Below are positions 6,862 through 10,170 of a stretch of 10,170 nucleotides of DNA, in pieces. Location of the stretch: the NCBI GenBank assembly GCA_900642245.1, contig CAAAJI010000189.1:79124-89293 (forward strand). The letters are read 5' to 3'. A program made the translations under genes and the position numbers. The notes beneath the pieces were generated by a model. That model did not search any database. It worked only from the letters and a program-made list of their open reading frames with translations, and had not been told where the DNA came from. How positions within the stretch are numbered: position 1 is the first letter of the stretch; each line of letters opens with the position of its first letter. The DNA is from Fragilaria radians. Taxonomy: Eukaryota; Bacillariophyta; Fragilariophyceae; Fragilariales; Fragilariaceae.

Positions 6862-8808
6862 ATGTCAGGAATTACTTGGTCGAAGTGTTTCCGACGAAAG
6901 CCTCTTGAAGCTCCTTTAGAATCTCAATTGAAACGAACATTAACGTCTGTGGACTTGTTATTGTATGGAGTTGGTTCCTCTGTCGGAGCTGGTATTTATT
7001 GTTTGGTGGGCATCGGCGCTGGTCTTGCCGGACCTGCCATTACCGTCTCCTTTGCATTGTGTGGATTGGCATGTGTCTGGACATCCCTAGCCTATGCTGA
7101 ATTTGCCGCACGGATTCCTGTTACCGGTTCAGCCTATGTATATGCCTACACAACACTGGGAGAAGTATGGGGATGGTTGGTGGGTTGGAATCTAACTCTC
7201 GGATATGGCTTTGCAGCCTCTGTTGTCGCACGGAGTTGGGCAGAATACGTCGCCACAGGATGCCGATCCGTCGCTCCGCGATTCGATGCTTTGTTTGGAA
7301 CTTCTAACATCGAATCCAATATCACCTACTGGACAAAATTCCCTGTTTATGGGGACTACACTTGTTCTCCCCTAAGTGTGGTGATTGTGGCGCTCTCAAC
7401 ATGGATCTTAACAAGTGGTGCAAAGGAATCATCTAATTTTAACAATGCTATGACATGTTTGAATATTGGAGTTCTTTTACTCGTCATTGTAACTGGTATT
7501 CCAATGATTGAAACCGACAATTTGATACCCTTCTTTTCGACTGGCGTCTCTGGTGTTTCTAGTGGCGCAGGACTTGTCTTCTTTGCCTTTATCGGATTTG
7601 ATATGGTTGCATGCATGAGTGAAGAAGTCGTTGATCCAGGAAGAAATATGCCGATTGGAATTGTTGGGTCACTTGTGGTGTCTGCTATCATTTACATTTC
7701 AGTATCTCTGGTAGTCGTGGGGATGGCACCCATTAGCTTGTTAGGAGGGGAAGTGCCTATTACAAATGCATTATTAATTAATGGCTGTTGTACTCATGAA
7801 CAGCAGTTGGCAGCTGATGCTTTGTCCACTTGCTTGAGTAATTCGTGTCCAGCAATTCATACTCTACAACTATTCTCTAGTCGAATTGTTGGATTGGGAG
7901 CTATTTTTGCGTTGACATCTGCTACCTTTGTGGGTCTAATGGGACAACCTCGAATCTTTTATAGTATGGCTAAGGATGGTTTGCTGTTTCCCATTTTTGG
8001 CGAAGTCGATCCAATAACCAAGGTTCCGACTAATGGAATTATCATCACTGGAATCACATGTGCACTCCTCGCTTGTTTTGTTGACTTGCAAGTATTGGCA
8101 ACTGTCATCTCCCTAGGAACATTATTGGTATTTAGTTTTGTGGATGCTGCTGTGATAATACTTAGGCTTCGACCTTGGCATGAGCATGTGCAGCTTTCTG
8201 AACGAGCCTTTGTGTTCCAAACGCCAGAGGTTTCTCGGCACAACAGCGTTGTTGATACCATGTCATCACCGTCGTTGGCAAATTACGATTGGATGGCTGC
8301 GCTGAAAAGTGAATCTGTACGCGAAAATGGCTCGAAGCCCACTATAGCGGTAACACTCTTTGGAGTATTAACCTTACTACTGTCCTTTGGAGTTCGCGAT
8401 TCCTGGCCAACTTTAATCCTTTGGATCTTAGGGGGCTTGGTACTCTTATGCACTGGAATAATAATACGCTTTCCTCGATCCAATCCTCCTGAGACATTTT
8501 CATGTCCATGGGTTCCTATGATTCCACTGATGGGAATGGGGGCCAATCTCTTCATGGCGGGCTCCTTGTCTGCTTCTTGTTGGGGATTAAGTATGATGTG
8601 GATGGGACTGGGATTATCTGTCTATCTTTTCTACGGCATTCATCATTCAAGTTTGAACAAGGTGGATCCTTCGCAGCATGTCTCAAATGACGAAGTGAGT
8701 CCGCTAATCTTGCAAGGCGCATGCTTGCAGTACAATGCTACTCTACACAGCGGAAAATTGCTACCACCCATAGCACCAATCGTTATGACATCTGAAGTTA
8801 CTTTATGA
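6862..8808 (+). CDS. Cationic amino acid transporter-like permease (SLC7/CAT type)
   Basis: An integral membrane permease of 648 residues in the APC superfamily, with the 14-helix layout of the CAT branch; cationic amino acids are the likely substrates by family. Approximate helices: 31-52, 57-77, 88-118, 170-186, 196-214, 230-251, 266-290, 340-362, 391-408, 411-434, 494-511, 517-535, 549-570 and 574-595. Diagnostic motifs are GVGSSVGAGIY (36-46, the unwound helix-1 substrate site), VTGSAYVYAYTTLGE (87-101), GWNLTLGY...VARSWAE (108-128), FAFIGFD..A...EE..DP.RNMPIGI (241-267), FYSMAKDGLLF (366-376) and ISLGTLLVFSFVDAAVIILRLRP (416-438). The F.CPWVPMIP stretch (546-555) and the last helix pair are typical of CATs. 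ATG 6862 is chosen because it has A at -3, gives the short cytosolic N-terminus usual for CATs, and marks the change to coding-like composition. The frame is open upstream to ATG 6661. A loop of about 50 residues between helices 7 and 8 carries four cysteines. The exact substrate, and plasma membrane versus vacuole, cannot be told. Confidence 0.9.
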   Translation: MSGITWSKCFRRKPLEAPLESQLKRTLTSVDLLLYGVGSSVGAGIYCLVGIGAGLAGPAITVSFALCGLACVWTSLAYAEFAARIPVTGSAYVYAYTTLGEVWGWLVGWNLTLGYGFAASVVARSWAEYVATGCRSVAPRFDALFGTSNIESNITYWTKFPVYGDYTCSPLSVVIVALSTWILTSGAKESSNFNNAMTCLNIGVLLLVIVTGIPMIETDNLIPFFSTGVSGVSSGAGLVFFAFIGFDMVACMSEEVVDPGRNMPIGIVGSLVVSAIIYISVSLVVVGMAPISLLGGEVPITNALLINGCCTHEQQLAADALSTCLSNSCPAIHTLQLFSSRIVGLGAIFALTSATFVGLMGQPRIFYSMAKDGLLFPIFGEVDPITKVPTNGIIITGITCALLACFVDLQVLATVISLGTLLVFSFVDAAVIILRLRPWHEHVQLSERAFVFQTPEVSRHNSVVDTMSSPSLANYDWMAALKSESVRENGSKPTIAVTLFGVLTLLLSFGVRDSWPTLILWILGGLVLLCTGIIIRFPRSNPPETFSCPWVPMIPLMGMGANLFMAGSLSASCWGLSMMWMGLGLSVYLFYGIHHSSLNKVDPSQHVSNDEVSPLILQGACLQYNATLHSGKLLPPIAPIVMTSEVTL

Positions 8809-9078
8809 GCAATTATAGGGGTTCGAATCCTTCTGTTGCATGGCATTAGGGTATGTCATTCATGAACCGTTTGTCGCCTTGCCAAAAAGTTTTGAGGTCT
8901 TCTCCAAGGGAAACCATTTACTATTCAATTTGCGCGGAGCTAGCAATTTAAATTACATTGTAGTGGTGATGAATAAACGAGACTATTTTTTTCCAATAAA
9001 TAGGTCATTACTTTCAAATTAAAATCTTTTCCTCTATTCCGACATCATTTCCGGTATGATGATACAGAAAGATCCCTT
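8809..9078. other. Spacer between convergent genes
   Basis: These 270 bases separate the 3' ends of the transporter (+) and the proteasome beta-2 gene (-), so both 3' untranslated regions must fit or overlap here. It contains AATAAA hexamers on the + strand at 8972-8977 and 8995-9000. I see no TTTATT for the minus strand. The short + frame at 8840-9022 has no recognisable product. Confidence 0.6.
8972..9000 (+). terminator. Candidate poly(A) signals, transporter gene
   Basis: Two AATAAA hexamers (8972-8977 and 8995-9000) follow the transporter stop by 164 and 187 bases. They are the only such hexamers noticed on this strand in the spacer. The assignment is by position only. Confidence 0.3.
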
Positions 9079-9915
9079 TCACGCATCTTCAATTTCGACA
9101 TCCGCCAACAAGACTCCTGTATTTCGATTCGAATAGGCCTTAAAGTCTGTACTCAATACAGCTGTGGTGCCTGGACGCATTGTGAGGGGTGCCGCATGAC
9201 GTACACCATCTCGAAGAGGCTGAGTTTCATTGGGCTTCACAGCACCACGGGTATACTTCATCGTACCGTCCATCCGAATGACACAAGTGTCACAATTACT
9301 ACCCGAACCCAAATCATTGAAGACACCCGCAAGGATGGCACGCTGGACTAAATCCACTGCCTCCTCCTCGGACATATTCTCACGCCACCTTTGTTCGAAA
9401 ATTGCCATGGCAGCGAGCGATCCTGATCCCATGGTAGTGTAGGGTAACTTTCCAGTACTGCCATGGGGATAAATTTGGTAGACATGTGGTCCGTTAATGT
9501 CACATCCACCCAAAACTAGGGCAGCACTGATATGTCCCTGGTAACGAAACAAACGACGCTTCAAAAGCGTACAGGCTGTCACAATACGAGATTGTGATTG
9601 CGTTTCCAAGCGTAAGAGAGCCAATTGAGAGGCAATCAAGTCAGTGGTCTTCTCCGTGTCCGCAGCTGTCCCAGCTCCGCAACAATACATATTGGGTGCC
9701 AAATAATGAATCTTTTCACAATTCTTCTCTGCTACCTCTGTTCCACCTGTTGCACGTGTATCAGCACCAAGAACTACGCCATCTCGATAAACCATCCCGA
9801 CAATTGTTGTTCCAGTTTTGGTAGCCTGAGGAAGATAAGACGATGTCGACGATGCTGCTAAATCATTAATCAATTTATTCCGATGAACATTTTCAAAGCA
9901 GAAACCACCAGTCAT
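9079..9915 (-). CDS. PSMB7: 20S proteasome subunit beta-2 (trypsin-like activity)
   Basis: Catalytic beta-2 subunit of the 20S proteasome core (PSMB7 in animals, Pup1 in yeast), which cleaves after basic residues. The product is 278 residues, the normal size. The start is supported by the conserved GGFCFENVHRN segment near the N-terminus. A 35-residue propeptide ends at TG|TTIVG, where self-cleavage frees Thr1 (residue 36). Numbered from Thr1, the whole active site is intact: Thr1, Asp17 (GADTRATGG), Lys33 (EKIHYL), Ser129 (MGSGS), Asp166 and Ser169 (NDLGSGSNCD). Gly45 (CCGAGTAAD) followed by an acidic residue at 53 fits the open, acidic S1 pocket of beta-2 rather than that of beta-1 or beta-5. 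YPHGST..LPYTTMGSGSLAAM is also typical of beta-2. The C-terminal extension after about residue 175, ending past GTTAVLST, corresponds to the arm that clasps beta-3 in known structures. No intron is seen. It converges with the transporter gene. Confidence 0.97.
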   Translation of the reverse strand: MTGGFCFENVHRNKLINDLAASSTSSYLPQATKTGTTIVGMVYRDGVVLGADTRATGGTEVAEKNCEKIHYLAPNMYCCGAGTAADTEKTTDLIASQLALLRLETQSQSRIVTACTLLKRRLFRYQGHISAALVLGGCDINGPHVYQIYPHGSTGKLPYTTMGSGSLAAMAIFEQRWRENMSEEEAVDLVQRAILAGVFNDLGSGSNCDTCVIRMDGTMKYTRGAVKPNETQPLRDGVRHAAPLTMRPGTTAVLSTDFKAYSNRNTGVLLADVEIEDA

Positions 9916-10170
9916 GATTATGATATTTTTCAGTTACTATATGGCAGAGGGAAAACAGGTGGTTGAAGGTAGTGAGAATGCTTTTCACAGTTTTAAAGAG
10001 GCAACAAAAATATGCAAAGTTAATTATATACTTCCATCGTTCCTATTCTTTGAGATTCCGATTCGACTACTTAGACTAAATGAGACGAAACCCAGTACGC
10101 AGTAATATTCTTATGATCAGCTACAACCACAAACAATAAACAAATAATTGCCGCACCGAAATTCCATTCT
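9916..10170. other. Upstream region of proteasome beta-2 gene
   Basis: This short AT-rich stretch runs to the window edge and should hold the promoter and 5' leader of the minus-strand proteasome gene. No clear TATA box, upstream gene or proteasome-specific control element was identified. The small + frame at 9914-10105 has no recognisable product. Confidence 0.45.

Noticed and set aside
8820..8830. GGTTCGAATCC, an exact match to the tRNA B-box/T-arm consensus
   Set aside because: The bases after it (TGTTGCA for the 3' acceptor) have no partner upstream, the T stem is weak, no A-box or anticodon arm fits, and the upstream bases are the transporter's coding end. Probably chance or a very old tRNA-derived scrap.
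1..10170. CRISPR array, phage, defence island or biosynthetic cluster
   Set aside because: There are no spaced direct repeats with unique spacers, no phage or toxin-antitoxin genes, and the four genes belong to unrelated eukaryotic functions.

Overview
The window looks like nuclear DNA of a photosynthetic stramenopile, most likely a diatom. The signs are AT-rich, largely intron-free genes of eukaryotic type, a full eukaryotic 20S proteasome subunit, an SLC7/CAT-type amino acid transporter, and a secreted trypsin-fold protein with a long Pro-Thr repeat stalk of the kind common in diatom and oomycete secreted proteins. The lineage is an inference; no rRNA or organelle marker is present.

Layout: 1-770 shows no gene. 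771-1527 (+) is a frameshifted, compact FAD-dependent monooxygenase-like gene with a hydrophobic tail, best read as a pseudogene. 1528-2920 is non-coding as far as can be seen. About 2990-4627 (+) encodes a secreted S1 (trypsin/chymotrypsin) family protein whose catalytic His and Ser are replaced by Gln and Ala, so it is predicted to be a pseudoprotease. It ends in about 263 residues of 4-residue Pro-Thr repeats. 4628-6861 is a long intergenic stretch with strong A-over-T asymmetry on the + strand over about 5.2-6.4 kb. 6862-8808 (+) encodes a 14-helix cationic amino acid transporter-like permease. 9079-9915 (-) encodes proteasome subunit beta-2 (PSMB7/Pup1 type) with every catalytic residue present. 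The transporter and the proteasome gene converge on a 270-bp spacer.

The genes show no shared pathway: this is an ordinary eukaryotic stretch of independent genes, not an operon or defence island. The strongest candidate for new biology is the catalytically dead trypsin homologue on a mucin-like stalk. In the same supergroup, oomycete glucanase inhibitor proteins are a precedent for S1 folds that have lost the triad and act as binding proteins. Secondary points are the decaying FAD enzyme, a four-cysteine insertion in an extracytosolic loop of the transporter, nested minisatellites in the repeat stalk, and the A-skewed intergenic block.
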